Origin: Cymbidium sinense
Taxonomy: Eukaryota > Streptophyta > Magnoliopsida > Asparagales > Orchidaceae
Direction of reading: 5' to 3'
Assembly: GCA_021442155.1 (NCBI GenBank)
Contig: CM038214.1
Coordinates: forward strand, 23,523,808 to 23,587,807
DNA length: 64,000 nucleotides
Below the pieces are notes generated by a model. It was given only the letters and a program-made list of their open reading frames with translations, searched no databases and was not told the DNA's origin. A program made the translations under genes and the position numbers. Positions 23,378 to 34,084 of this stretch are shown here, piece by piece. Each line of letters begins with the position of its first letter. The first letter of the stretch is position 1.

Positions 23378-23569
23378 TCATAGGTGAGACAAAGAGCTTT
23401 CTTTTAAAGAAGCATCTAGTTCCATTTTTCTTTCTTTAGTTAACCCACCTTTGCTTAAGAGAGATTTGAGTAATTCGGGATCTATATGACTTGGAATGGT
23501 TCTCTCATATTTTGAAATTCTATCTAGTAGCATCCGATCATAGAAGCCATTGATAGTTGCATAAATCAA
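23378..23569 (-). pseudogene. atp1: Mitochondrial atp1 3' fragment (NUMT)
   Basis: These are the last 62 codons plus stop of the mitochondrial ATP synthase F1 alpha subunit. The translation includes DRISKYERTIPSHIDPELLK and KGGLTKERKMELDA, which I recognise as the conserved carboxyl end of plant ATP1. The frame is still open to the stop. Upstream, the match ends abruptly at about 23575, where the mitovirus-like relic starts, so the rest of atp1 is absent. With ccmFN next to it in the same orientation, this marks the segment as mitochondrial in origin. Confidence 0.92.
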
Positions 23570-23575
23570 TGCAGA

Positions 23576-24861
23576 TTGGTTCTATAAAAGCATGTAATCA
23601 CTGAGGGACTAGAGGTTCTTTGCTCTAGGGCCACCGCAGGATTCATAGCTACAGTATAGTACCAATAAAGATAATCACACCATTGACACATCCAACTCGA
23701 TTGAATATTCTTCAAACTGCTGAACTTTAGAATAAGAATAAGAAATTCGAGGAGCCCCACATAGATCTTTTTGTAAGAAGCTTTTATCAAAGTAATTCGA
23801 CAAGCCTTCCATAGACATACAAGTGTAGCGAACGCCCTCTACCAAACCAGAGTTCCACACTAGTGGGACAAGCAAAGAGAACTTTCTTCATATGCAAAAT
23901 ATGTAACCTTCGGTATTTCTTTGAATGGGTTACACCACTAAGATTACCAAGAATCCCAAGAACTTTTTGTGAAAACCCTTTCAGCTCATAGACATCCATA
24001 TGATGTGAGAGCTTTGAAAGATATAGGTGAAAGATCAACTCTAACATCTCTCACCCTCAATTTCTTTGCAAACTCAGCAGCACCAATATCAAAGATTTAT
24101 GAAAAGAAATCTTGACCTAAACATCATCAAGATTTTGCATATAAGATTTAGTAACTTTGTCATCACAAATTATGATGTCATCATCAAGTATTGCATAATC
24201 TGTAAACTACAAACTAGTGTGAACTTGCTCCATTGCATCTTGCACAATCATGTGATTAGGTAAAACTATTAGAGACTAAGAAGAAAGAGAACCAAGAGAT
24301 GGACCTGCAACAAATGACACACCAGACGGAATACATTCGCTTTCTTTTATAGAAGGATAAACCGATTAGTAGCCAAACTCGCATTTGCTATGCTTGAGCT
24401 ATAAGACCTTCCAAAGAAATATTGAATGATCTCAAACATAAAAGGGAAATTGTCAAGAGAAATCTAAACAATGACAAACCATGAATCTCTTTAGCCTATC
24501 ATGTGGAGCACTCGATGAAATGTTTCATCCATAGGTAACGAGAGAACTTGCATCAACTAACTATGCAAGTAATCTCTGATTCAGTGACCTATAGCAAAAT
24601 TCTTCTTACCTCCTTGTTGAATAGACTGAAAGTCTTCCATAAGGCACCAACCACAAAAGAGATATAATCTGGGGATGGCCCTTTCATAGTTATCGAGAGC
24701 AACTCTAGAAAACCACTTATTAAACTCATATAATGCGTACCTAATGCGATGAATCCACAAAATATTGGGAGACCATTTCTCTCCATAAGAATGGATAAAG
24801 CGAATGAGAGACCCATAATCGCCCAGTTTGAACAAGAATGCAAGAAATATAGAGAAAACAT
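23576..24861 (-). pseudogene. Mitovirus-like RNA-dependent RNA polymerase relic, copy 1
   Basis: Mitoviruses are capsidless RNA viruses that replicate in mitochondria, and fossil pieces of their single polymerase gene occur in plant mitochondrial and nuclear DNA. The minus strand of this segment, read across several frames, resembles that polymerase: an amino-terminal region at 24861-24581, a palm region near 24450-24250, and a carboxyl-side region at 24047-23600. The catalytic aspartate motif lies at 24177-24185 and reads DDD with DIIICDD following, so the usual leading Gly is altered. There are at least five stops or frameshifts. The 23576-24530 part is repeated at 61936-62966. It is truncated by the atp1 fragment on its 3' side. 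The assignment rests on motif recognition. Confidence 0.7.
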
Positions 24862-27800
24862 CCTTAGACTTTCCTAAACCTTTTTGTGATGCTGATTTAG
24901 ATAACTCATCATTTCTAAACTATGTGTTTGGAACAGACTTCCATGCAAGAATGAAACTAATACCTTGTTTAAGGGGAATAGTTCAAATCCAAGGCATATA
25001 TGGTCAAGATTAGGTGGATGATGTTTAAAGCCAACCAAAAAATCTAATAGATGAGGCATATCTTCAATAGAGTAATGATAGACTTGAAAGTCTCATGAAT
25101 CACTCTCTTTGATACCAATATGACTTGGTATAATGAGAATAAAGAGAAATAAAACTAAATAAGCTTATCAAACTCTGATGTACCTTTGTTAGTCCTAAAA
25201 TGATGAAATTTTGGGATAATACGAAGGTAGCCTTGCCTGGTCAGGGACACAGGAAACAGAAAGAACTTGAGGACCCAAATAACCACCTCCAAAAGTGAAA
25301 ATAAAAGATGATGAACACTGCTTAAGGTATAAAACTGTAAAGAGTGTCTCAAAACCCTTATGTAACTAAAAAATCTCTTTCATGAGCAAGTAAGTCGCGA
25401 TGCACCTTTCCTTAGTTAAGCCATAGTTTGAAAAATGGGGGAAAGAGGACTTTTCACCGTGAAGAGATATCTACAAGTGATCTTCACTTACAAAGGTGAG
25501 TTTGATTATGGATTTTGGTAATCACCTTTTCCCAGCCATGCATCCCCTTCCCCCATCCTTCTTTCCAATGCAATGAAGAACATTTTCTTTCTAAGTTCAA
25601 AATGTGTTCTGAGCACAACAACCCCATTTTTTTCCTCTGCACTAAGAGTGCAGACTTGGAAACTTACTCGGGGCATGAACAATCCTAAGTTAGAACTTCC
25701 TTTTCTTTCATGAGATGTCTTCTTTTCATACTTGTGAACATATAGTTTGCTTCTGCTAGTCGTTGCATGGAGAAAATAAAGGTGAAGCATCCATGAGAAC
25801 TCAATTTTCTTTAGAAAAGTAAGATTTCATTGATGATGCGACTGACTCTGTAAGATTGGTGTTGATCCAATCTCTCCTTTCTCCTAAGGAAGAAGACTTG
25901 TTCCTTGTAGATAGCCCTTATCCTATGCCCCACCTTGACCTGCCAATTGGACTGACTCTTGATATACTATCTTTCGCTAAAGAAATGCTCCAACCTCACT
26001 AAATAAGCCCCTAAAAAACTCATCCGATAAGAGAGGATTTCTAAATAGGATCTCCTCAGCTTGAAGAAAGAGAAAGCTTTCTTAGCAAGAACTTCTCAAT
26101 CATTCCTTTCAATTATGCCATTCCACTACACCAAGCCCAAAAGCTAGTGTCGATGTTATTTTAGGGAGAACCAAAATGAAAAAGAGAAAAAACATAAATT
26201 AGTTTTTTTTTTTTTTCCCTCTTTTTCCTTTTCTTTTTTTGTATCTTCATTTGAAAATAAGAAATTGGAATTCTGATTTTCATTTTTTGCCCATCCAATT
26301 CCTAAAAATGAGTCTATGAATTTCATTGATATCAAGTCATAGCATTCTATGTGCTCTTTCACCATGTTCCTTAACCAACCAAAGTCTTGATGGTGTGGTA
26401 ATCGCTTTTCCATTCAAAATGTTCTCCTATCAGAGTCACAACCTACTGTATACCATGTCAAAATTGGATATGTAAGACATCCATAGAAGGAAATACTATA
26501 CTACTTTCACTTTTTTGTACTTGAAGGGAGGCACCTTCTCACCTCTTAGTCAACATAGGGCCCACAACTCCTTGGTCTAAAAAGATAAGGCCATGGATGA
26601 GGCCCTAACTGATCCACCATCATTGTGGATGCTATATTCTATGAACTCCCAGCATCAATGATCTTCTTTACGAATAGTTGCAAGATCCAATTGAAGCTGC
26701 ATCTAATTTTGATCAATAAAAGTGATGTAATCCCACATCCACCACTTTGTCATAACAACTCAACTCTAATAAGAATAGATGTGTTGCATAACCTAAAATG
26801 GTAGAATGCAAGTGATGACCAAGAAACTCTTATCTTACCTACAAATAATAGATTGAGTGAAATTTTTGTGTCTGAGTATCAAAAAGCATGTGTTTTTTTA
26901 GTTGAGTCTTTGATTAATGATTAGAGATGGTTGAAGTTGTAGAGTCTTCATAGTCCATTCGTGTGGTACCTTTGCCAATGAGCTAGATTGCAAAATTCCT
27001 GCACATTTTGGATAATTAGATAAGCTCATGAGTGTTTCATTTCATGCCTCGATTTGTATTTGTCTAAGATGGAATTGGAAGTTTCTTACAAGATCTTGAT
27101 CTATCTGGGTAGCTCAGTTTGGGTGAAGCATTGTGTTAGCATTCATTGAGACTATGTGAATTTCTTCTTCATCCTTGTTGATCATCAATTAGTCCGAGAT
27201 ACCTCCATGTTATGTAGCTCATATGGGATTCTCTTGAGATAATAAGAATAAGGTTTTAATTAGAGAGAGTTATGGTCTTTTTTTCTTTTCCTCATTTTGA
27301 TGTGTGTGGAGCTTACTTCTAATTCATTATTGAATGTTCTCGTGATTGATTCATGTCACAATAGTCGATAGGGCTACAACAACCCTTATGTATTTAGCAA
27401 AAACCAATGCTACTAGAAAACCTAGTACTAAGGACCAACTAGTTATACCTCAAAAGTATTGCAGCATACTTATCTACTCACTTCATATTGCCTATTTGAG
27501 TAAGAAATTCAAACCCATTTTCTTTCATATGACATTTTAAGTGGTACTTTAAGAAAAGAGCATTTCAAAAGATCGGTGAAAAGAAATCGATAATATGCCA
27601 TTGAAGAAGTCTTCTATAGAGGGAAAGCCTTTATGGGGCTCTATGGACCAAGATCTTTCATTATATGGGCAATTTAGTAGATCATATGGATGTAGAAAAG
27701 GGCTCTAGTTTTTTTTTGGATATTCTTTATTTCAAGCAAGAATTAGATTGATATATCATATATAAAGAATAGAACTCTAAGTAAAGAAAGTAGCTATAAA

Positions 27801-28015
27801 AGCTAGTCTCCTCTCACCTTGCTCGAGTCAAGACAAGCTCTCCCAATGGTCTAGTATAGCAAGCTCACTTCTCCTTTAGTGAGCCTCCCCGCTTCTGCCT
27901 CATCCCAATAGTTTAAAGGAGGGTGTGGTTTGATGCTTCTCAAGCTTGGTCTTTCCTAGAACTGTGCTAAAATGCTTTGTCCCTTCTTTTTTGAGAAAAT
28001 TATGGAAGGAAGGTG
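24862..28015. other. Unassigned, mitochondrial-like non-coding DNA
   Basis: The longest open frames are 94 codons (25506-25790, minus) and 85 codons (26156-26413, minus, ending in a Lys-rich run encoded by a pyrimidine tract at 26200-26240). Neither resembles a known domain. The region lies between a mitochondrial fragment and a plastid fragment and has the AAAGAAAG/CTTTCTT texture of plant mitochondrial spacers. I could not name a gene in it. Confidence 0.4.
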
Positions 28016-29650
28016 TGCCGACTCCTTCTTTATAATGTCTTAGAGAGATTTCTCTAATTTACCTATGCAAAAAGGAAGATATTACTTTTGTTTAGCTTTT
28101 AATCCTCATTCTAGAGATAGTGAATTCAAGATATCCTAAGGGTGCAGTGTTTGCTTCAAAAGACCTTTTCTAGGGCCTCGGGGAGGTTGAATAATGAATT
28201 ACAATATAGTAATCGGAAGCTTGAGAATCAAAGCTTGGAGGTCAAAACTTACGCTATAGAAGAATTTTAGGTTTGAAGGAATCCGCATCCCTTGACTTGA
28301 CTCTTTTAGAATTGGATAAGCTACTTCTTGTCCATAGGGAAGGAAGGAGAATGAACATAATACATAATAGGAATCGAGCCTATTCTTTCAAATAAGATTC
28401 AATAAAAAAAATCAATAGGATTGGAATCGACACATTGATTTTTTTTGAAATACTTTCAAAATGTATGTATCCAAAGGTGCATGTAGTTCCTCGTGGATAT
28501 AATTTTTCCTAATCAACTAACTTCAGCAAAAAAGATTACTTTTTATAGGCTTCATAGCTAGATGTCGAATCAACTTGTTGGTCTCATGGTATATCTCAAC
28601 ATAGAAGATGATATTAAGGATCTTTATTTATTTCTAAATTATCCAAGTGGATGGGTAATACTAGGAATAGCCATTTATGATACTAAGCAATTTGTGTCAC
28701 TAGATGTACATACAATATGTATGGGATTAGCCACTTCAATGGGATCTTTCATTCTAGTTGGAGGAGAAATTACCAAACGTCTAGCATTCCCTCATGCTTA
28801 GCACCAATGAGTTTTTTTATTTGATAAAAAAAGAATACTATGCCTTTGCTGTATAGAATATGAATCAAAGAAAGAATAAATAAGAATAGCATAGCACTTT
28901 GAGTTTGATATGAACATATTATTTTCTTCTAACATGAAATTTTTTATTGAGATAGTACTATGAAAGAAGGGTTATTCCCAATTTGATTTTTTGTGTTAAG
29001 TGTGAATTTTAGCATCACAAACCATTATTCTTCCACACTAGAAGTCTCTTTCTTCTTTTTATGTCATGAGATAAAGAGTAAAAAAATTGAAAAAAATCAT
29101 TGTTTGGATCATATCAAAAAGAAACTTTGGGATTGCTAAACCACAGACGAGATAAATAGAGAAATATAAAAAGCAATAAAACAATCATAGTGTCTTTTTC
29201 ACTACTATGAAAGGAAGGGTGGTAAATGGATCATTTAACAATTTGGATCGGATAGGTTCTATTTCATAGATAGAATCTCTTCTATCAAAAAGACAAATTC
29301 CATTGTAGAGTCATATGCAATGTACAAAAGATTGTATGCTTATTTCATTCTATTTTTTTTGTTTTTGATTATTCCCTTACTTTCACCCAATCGTGATATA
29401 TAGATAGAAGAATATCATGATTCTATCAATATCTTCAGGGTTATGATTCACCAACATCTTAGTTCATTTTATGAGGCACAAATAAGAGAATTTATCCTAG
29501 AAGAAGAACTATTGAAGCTTCATGAAACTCTCACAAAAGTTTATCTACAAAGAATAGGCAACTGGGTTATATATGAAGATATGGAAAGGGATGTTTTTTT
29601 GTTAGTAAAGCCCAAGGTCATGTCAATCTTGTATAATAATCAAAAATGAA
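28016..29650 (+). pseudogene. clpP: Plastid clpP pseudogene with two introns
   Basis: ClpP1 is the proteolytic subunit of the plastid Clp protease. Exon 2 spans about 28511-28797 and reads [20 protein letters not shown] and later [20 protein letters not shown]. The catalytic Ser context (normally A-A-S-M-G) is kept as ATSMG. Exon 3 spans about 29440-29650 and reads [20 protein letters not shown]; the His of MIHQ is present. The end of exon 3 has drifted and shifted frame. Both group II introns are present, and exon 1 before 28016 is not recognisable. The copy cannot be expressed as a normal protein. Confidence 0.93.
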
Positions 29651-29752
29651 AAGACTAGGGAAATATATGAATTCCTTTTCAAAATCTGAACTTTTTGTGA
29701 ATAGAAATCATTCATACTCTATTACATGTAAGAATGAGATTACATGAACGTC

Positions 29753-29866
29753 ATGCCAACCATTAAACAACTTTTTAGAAATACTAGACAACAAATAAGA
29801 AATGTCATGAAATCTCCCCCTCTTTGAGGATGTCCTCAGCATCGAGGAACATGTACTAGGGTGTAT
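29753..29866 (+). pseudogene. rps12: Plastid rps12 exon 1 (5'-rps12) pseudogene
   Basis: This is the first exon of the trans-spliced ribosomal protein S12 gene, 114 bases, the normal length. The translation begins MPTIKQLFRNTRQQIRNVMK and continues SPPL-stop-GCPQHRGTCTRVY. The in-frame TGA stands where Arg (CGG) or a similar codon is expected, consistent with CpG decay. The group II half-intron follows at 29867. It lies between clpP and rpl20 exactly as in plastomes. Confidence 0.93.
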
Positions 29867-30381
29867 GTGATTCGTTCAGTTCAAATCATGAGTTTGAAAA
29901 ATGAAAAAGTTTTTTTCCAGTATCAATGACCACTACGAATGAATTATGATATATATAGTGAAAGACAACCTTTTAATTGACTAGTATCTAAAAAGGAAGA
30001 TCTATAATCTACATCATTATGTTATGAATTTATGGTTTCTATTGGTCCAATCACTCCATTTGAGATGAGAAGGAATTCTTCATTGGTAATAAATAGTTAT
30101 CCATTAAGCAGAGGAAAAGGTTATGCTCCTACTCCTTTTCTTGAAAAATGGACTAACAGGGTCAGCTACCTAGCCAACTTTCAGAATGAAATGTCATCAC
30201 TGTATGGATAGCTTTTTTGTGAAAAGGTCTATTAGTTTCTATTTAGACTTGAAAAAAGAATTCTAATTGAAAAATGGATGGGTAGAGGCAAAGAGTGTGA
30301 ACTATACAAGTTCACGATAAAATTTGATGAAATGAAAGAAGAGAAATAAATTAGTTATTCAAGAATGTTTCATTTGATTCA

Positions 30382-30720
30382 ATGACTAGAGTGAAATGAG
30401 GATATATGGCTCAGAGATGTCGAAAAAAAGATTCATTTATTTGCATAAACCTTTATAAGGGCTCATGCAAGACTTACTCGAATAACTACTCAATAAAGAA
30501 TGAGAGCTTTGATTTCTTCTCATCGAGATAGGAGAAGAAAAAAGAGAGATATTCATCATTTGTGGATCACTCGGATAAATACGATCACTCATGAGGATAG
30601 GCTATTCTATAGTTATAGCCTTTCATCCACAATTTATACAAGAGCATGCTTCTGAATCATAAAATACTTGTGCAAATAGGCCTATGAAATAAGAATTATT
30701 TTGATATTATTTCAAATTAA
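30382..30720 (+). pseudogene. rpl20: Plastid rpl20 pseudogene
   Basis: Ribosomal protein L20 of the plastid 50S subunit. The reading frame opens MTRVK-stop-GYMAQRC and can be followed through the [17 protein letters not shown] central region to a TAA at 30718. The total of 339 bases is an exact multiple of three and close to normal length. The stop at codon 6 replaces CGA by TGA, again a CpG change. It follows rps12 exon 1 by about 0.5 kb, as in plastomes. Confidence 0.9.
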
Positions 30721-31036
30721 ATCATTAATCAAAAAGAAAAAATACAAATCAAATAAAGGAATAAAAGAATATTAATTATTCTACAGGAAAAGTAAATGAT
30801 TGTAATAGGATTTCCCAGAGAATGGACATAGGGAAGATAGAAGAAAAGAAATGAAGATTTGAGTAGTAGGAATAAATGAACATCTTTCAAGAAAAAAAAA
30901 AGATTTCTTCCCCATTTTTTCTTTATCTAATTTTAGAATTTAGAATACAAGAATAAAATATGGATTCTAGTTTTTTTTTGAGAAAAATATTAATATGAGC
31001 TTGAGTTTTGATTGGAGTTATGAATAGTATATCTAT

Positions 31037-31313
31037 TTATTTTTGGTTCTATAACCACTAGTTCTAAGGATCAACTCCACTCTCTCTAATTGTTTCTCAT
31101 TTTACAAAAAAGTAACAAAGATAAAATATAAGCTTGTTTTATAGCAATAGTAATTCATCGTTGTTGTTTCAAAGTTAACCTATTTGTCCATCTAGATAAG
31201 ATTTTTTTCTTGTTCACTAATTAATCAACTAATTAAAATCATGTTTTTATAATCGATTTGATTCCCTGATCCAATTGGGGGTAAACACCTACGAAAAGTT
31301 TGCTTGGATTTAT
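31037..31313 (-). pseudogene. rps18: Plastid rps18 pseudogene
   Basis: Ribosomal protein S18, opposite in strand to rpl20 as in plastomes. Reading the minus strand from 31313, the translation matches the basic start, the PPI-rich stretch and the LTLKQQR core (about 31140-31190), and the Arg/Lys-rich end near 31040. The start codon is lost, indels disturb the frame in the last third, and CpGs have mutated to TpG/CpA at several places. Confidence 0.88.
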
Positions 31314-31320
31314 GAAAAGG

Positions 31321-31321
<1 letters not shown>

Positions 31322-31359
<38 letters not shown>
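31322..31359 (+). repeat. TA dinucleotide microsatellite
   Basis: About 19 consecutive TA units lie in the former rps18-rpl33 spacer. It is likely an expansion after transfer or a plastid spacer feature. Confidence 0.9.
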
Positions 31360-31363
<4 letters not shown>

Positions 31364-31486
31364 ATACTCTTTTTTATTCATTTAAGATTCGACAAAAATA
31401 GGATTTGGTTTGTATTATATATGTTAAGATGTAAAGTTCTTAATTTTCCCACTACTTGGAAAAATCACACGTGCATTCTGCTCCAT

Positions 31487-31686
31487 CTATTTCTTTATTT
31501 CCCCATGAATTGTATACTTTTGACAATAGCGACAAAATTTTCTAAATTCTAGTCGATTGGGTGTATTGTGTTAATTCTTTTGAGTAATATATCTAGAAAT
31601 GCCGGTGATTTTTTATTGACACCCTTTCGAACACAACTAGTACATTCCAAAATAACTATAACTCTAATATATTTACCTTTGGCCAT
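31487..31686 (-). pseudogene. rpl33: Plastid rpl33 pseudogene
   Basis: Ribosomal protein L33. The minus strand opens with ATG at 31686 (MAKGKYI...) and carries the conserved CTSCVR segment near 31630. The end (31487) preserves the HTIHGEIK-like tail and a stop. A single-base loss near 31600 shifts the frame, so the length is 200 bases rather than a multiple of three. It is the last recognisable gene of the plastid block; psaJ is not reached. Confidence 0.9.
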
Positions 31687-31870
31687 GAGCCTCCTTTTCA
31701 TTTTGGATCGACTTCACTTTAGAACTCTCTTCATTTTCTTTTTCATTTGAACCAAATAAGAAGAAAATAAGAAAGAATCTAGATTCTATATCTATACTAT
31801 ATTAATAAAAGTTACTAACTATAAATGGAATTTGTAAATATTTTCTTTTTTCCTTTGCTTGAATTCATTT

Positions 31871-34084
31871 CTTATAGGTGAGTCTTCACGTGAAGGGGAC
31901 AATGTGCCAAAGGTCAACTAGACCCTTGGGCATACTACACCTTTTCTGCCTACGAAAGGCTATTCAAGATTGATTGCAGCTATCAGGAAGTCTATGCCTC
32001 CTACCCATCCCAAGTTGTACGGGAAAGGGATCCTGGGATGTGATGTAGTATAGGCCATCCCAAACTCTATACTACCTTTTATACCATATGTTAGGTTTCC
32101 CAGGATAATGGTAGCATTCAATTCAACCCTCCAGAGAATGATTCCATTCTTCTAGCACCTTTACTTTTCTAGAAATAGATAGAAAAAGAGACATCTAGAA
32201 AAGAACTTTTCATTTCAATAGGAAATCTCATAGAAAAAAGCTTTTTCTAGCTAAAGAAAGCTTGGATATGAAGCAAAGAGTGAACCAAAAAAAAGTCATG
32301 ACATAGTCGTGAACATCACAATGAAATTTCTATCAATTATCAATTACATATTTCTTAAAATAGATAATTAGGTGCCTATGCCTATCAAGGCACCTACTCT
32401 TCCATAACTTGAAGATAGCTTGTCAGTGGATCTCAGTCTTTTGAAGTTGAACGAAAGAATAATATTCAGATGGGAACACTACAATAGAGTGAGTTTTCTA
32501 TCATTAACATCAAGGTTCTCTATCCTTACTATTGTGAGTAAGTGGAATTGTATATGTAACTTTTTTAGCTCCTCATATGTCCTTTGTTGGGCACTCTTTT
32601 TGCCCATTCCACTTCTCCGCTAAAGGAAGAGGTAGCTCCATCGGTAGTTGGTACTTTTCAACTCTATTCTTTGTCATTGTTGTCTTGTCTCATCTATAAG
32701 GATAAGCCTCATACTAAATTTGATCTTAGGGAGAAAGAAGAGAAGTCAATCGGTGTATGATGGTATAGCATATTAGCTCATCTCATTTCTTGAGTAGACA
32801 AGAAGGTCAAGCATCTATTGGCAACTGTGCTAGATGACTCCTTTCTTAGCCTATAATGATGCTATCAATCCCTATTTTTGGATAGATGTTTGAATAAGCT
32901 ACTCTTGAATGAAAGGGGATCCAGCTCATCCATTTGTTGGTTCAAAGATTTAGTGAAATAAATCATTTCCAATGCTCTAGTAATTTGTGATACCCTATCG
33001 ATGACTGGTGGTTCTCCACCCGGTTGGTTTACGGTAGTGGCATCTGTAATCTCTCCATAGTTGAAAGGAGCATTGTTTATTAGTGCATTTGCAAGTTAGC
33101 ATTTAGGATCCAAGCATAACAATCTACCTTGGATGGAGAGTTCATCAGTCTCCAATCTATTTGAGTTTGAAGCTAAGCAATTAGCTATCATGATAACGAT
33201 ATGTTCCACGAGCGCTAAGTAGGCAATGTCTTGCTATGTGCCTTACCATTGATTCCATCGATTCTACATAATATAGACTTTTCATGTCAATGAACTACCT
33301 AAGTCATGCTCAGGTGCCTCCCTTCCCAAAAGCTAAAGCTCTTTTAGAGCTGTAGGTCTAGGTGAGCTCTAATGTTTACCTATCTTCAATGAAAGTGAAG
33401 AAGAATGCCTATGATTGAATCATTTGAACTTAGAGAGCATTTAGGCATACAGATCAAGTAGAGTACCTTAGAAGGTACTCGATCTTTGGTAGGTTGTCTA
33501 ATGGATGCAGAGATTCTTCATGTTGGTTCGACTTTAGGAGCCGGACAATAACTTATGTCTGATTGACAGGAGATGGCATACCGCATTTAGTTCCTCCTTA
33601 TTATCGAAAGATCCAAAGAAGGAGAATTGAATTTAGAATTGTCAAATTAATACTGAGCTTGTGCTCCTTATCTAAGGTTAGAAAAGCCTGGCCAAAGGTG
33701 CGAAGCAAAGTCTCCCCAACCACGATCTTGATACCAAATCACAATCCTAGTGAAGCATGTAGGGAGACCAGTCATTAATGACTAGGGCTTCCTCCATCCT
33801 CTCAGCTTATGTCCCATCCTACACCAAAATCCTACTTCAACTCAATTTTTTTTAGTTTCAACTAGTTTGGATCTCCACTCCAAACACCTACAAGAATCCT
33901 CTTAATGGGTGGACATGTCGAGGTTGTAATGGTAACTTAGTGCATGGCACAATTTATTTGTGGAAGCCACATTGATGACCATAATTCCTCATGAGATATT
34001 GTCTAATATTGGGAGTCTTTGGTACTCTAATTGCATAGTCTTTGAGACTAGTGATTATGATGATCAAATAGAATCTGATAGAAG
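31871..34084. other. Unassigned region with one possible mitovirus-like scrap
   Basis: Non-plastid sequence begins after 31870. No complete gene is seen. A 71-codon plus frame at 33563-33778 (KLILSLCSLSKVRKAWPKV) is faintly like the amino-terminal part of mitovirus-type polymerases. The remainder has mitochondrial-spacer texture and no recognised gene. Confidence 0.4.

Larger units (their letters stand above)
28016..31870. other. Plastid DNA insertion (NUPT): clpP to rpl33
   Basis: A collinear block holds clpP, the first exon of rps12, rpl20, rps18 and rpl33, with the order and relative strands found in the large single-copy region of angiosperm plastomes. Introns and spacers are retained, so it came from DNA rather than RNA. 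Every gene is damaged, and many differences from the plastid genes are CpG to TpG or CpA. The left limit is placed at a degenerate group II intron 5' end near 28016. The right limit is in the rpl33-psaJ spacer near 31870. Confidence 0.92.

Noticed and set aside
31568..31750. 60-codon plus-strand frame
   Set aside because: It is the antisense shadow of the rpl33 pseudogene and its spacer.
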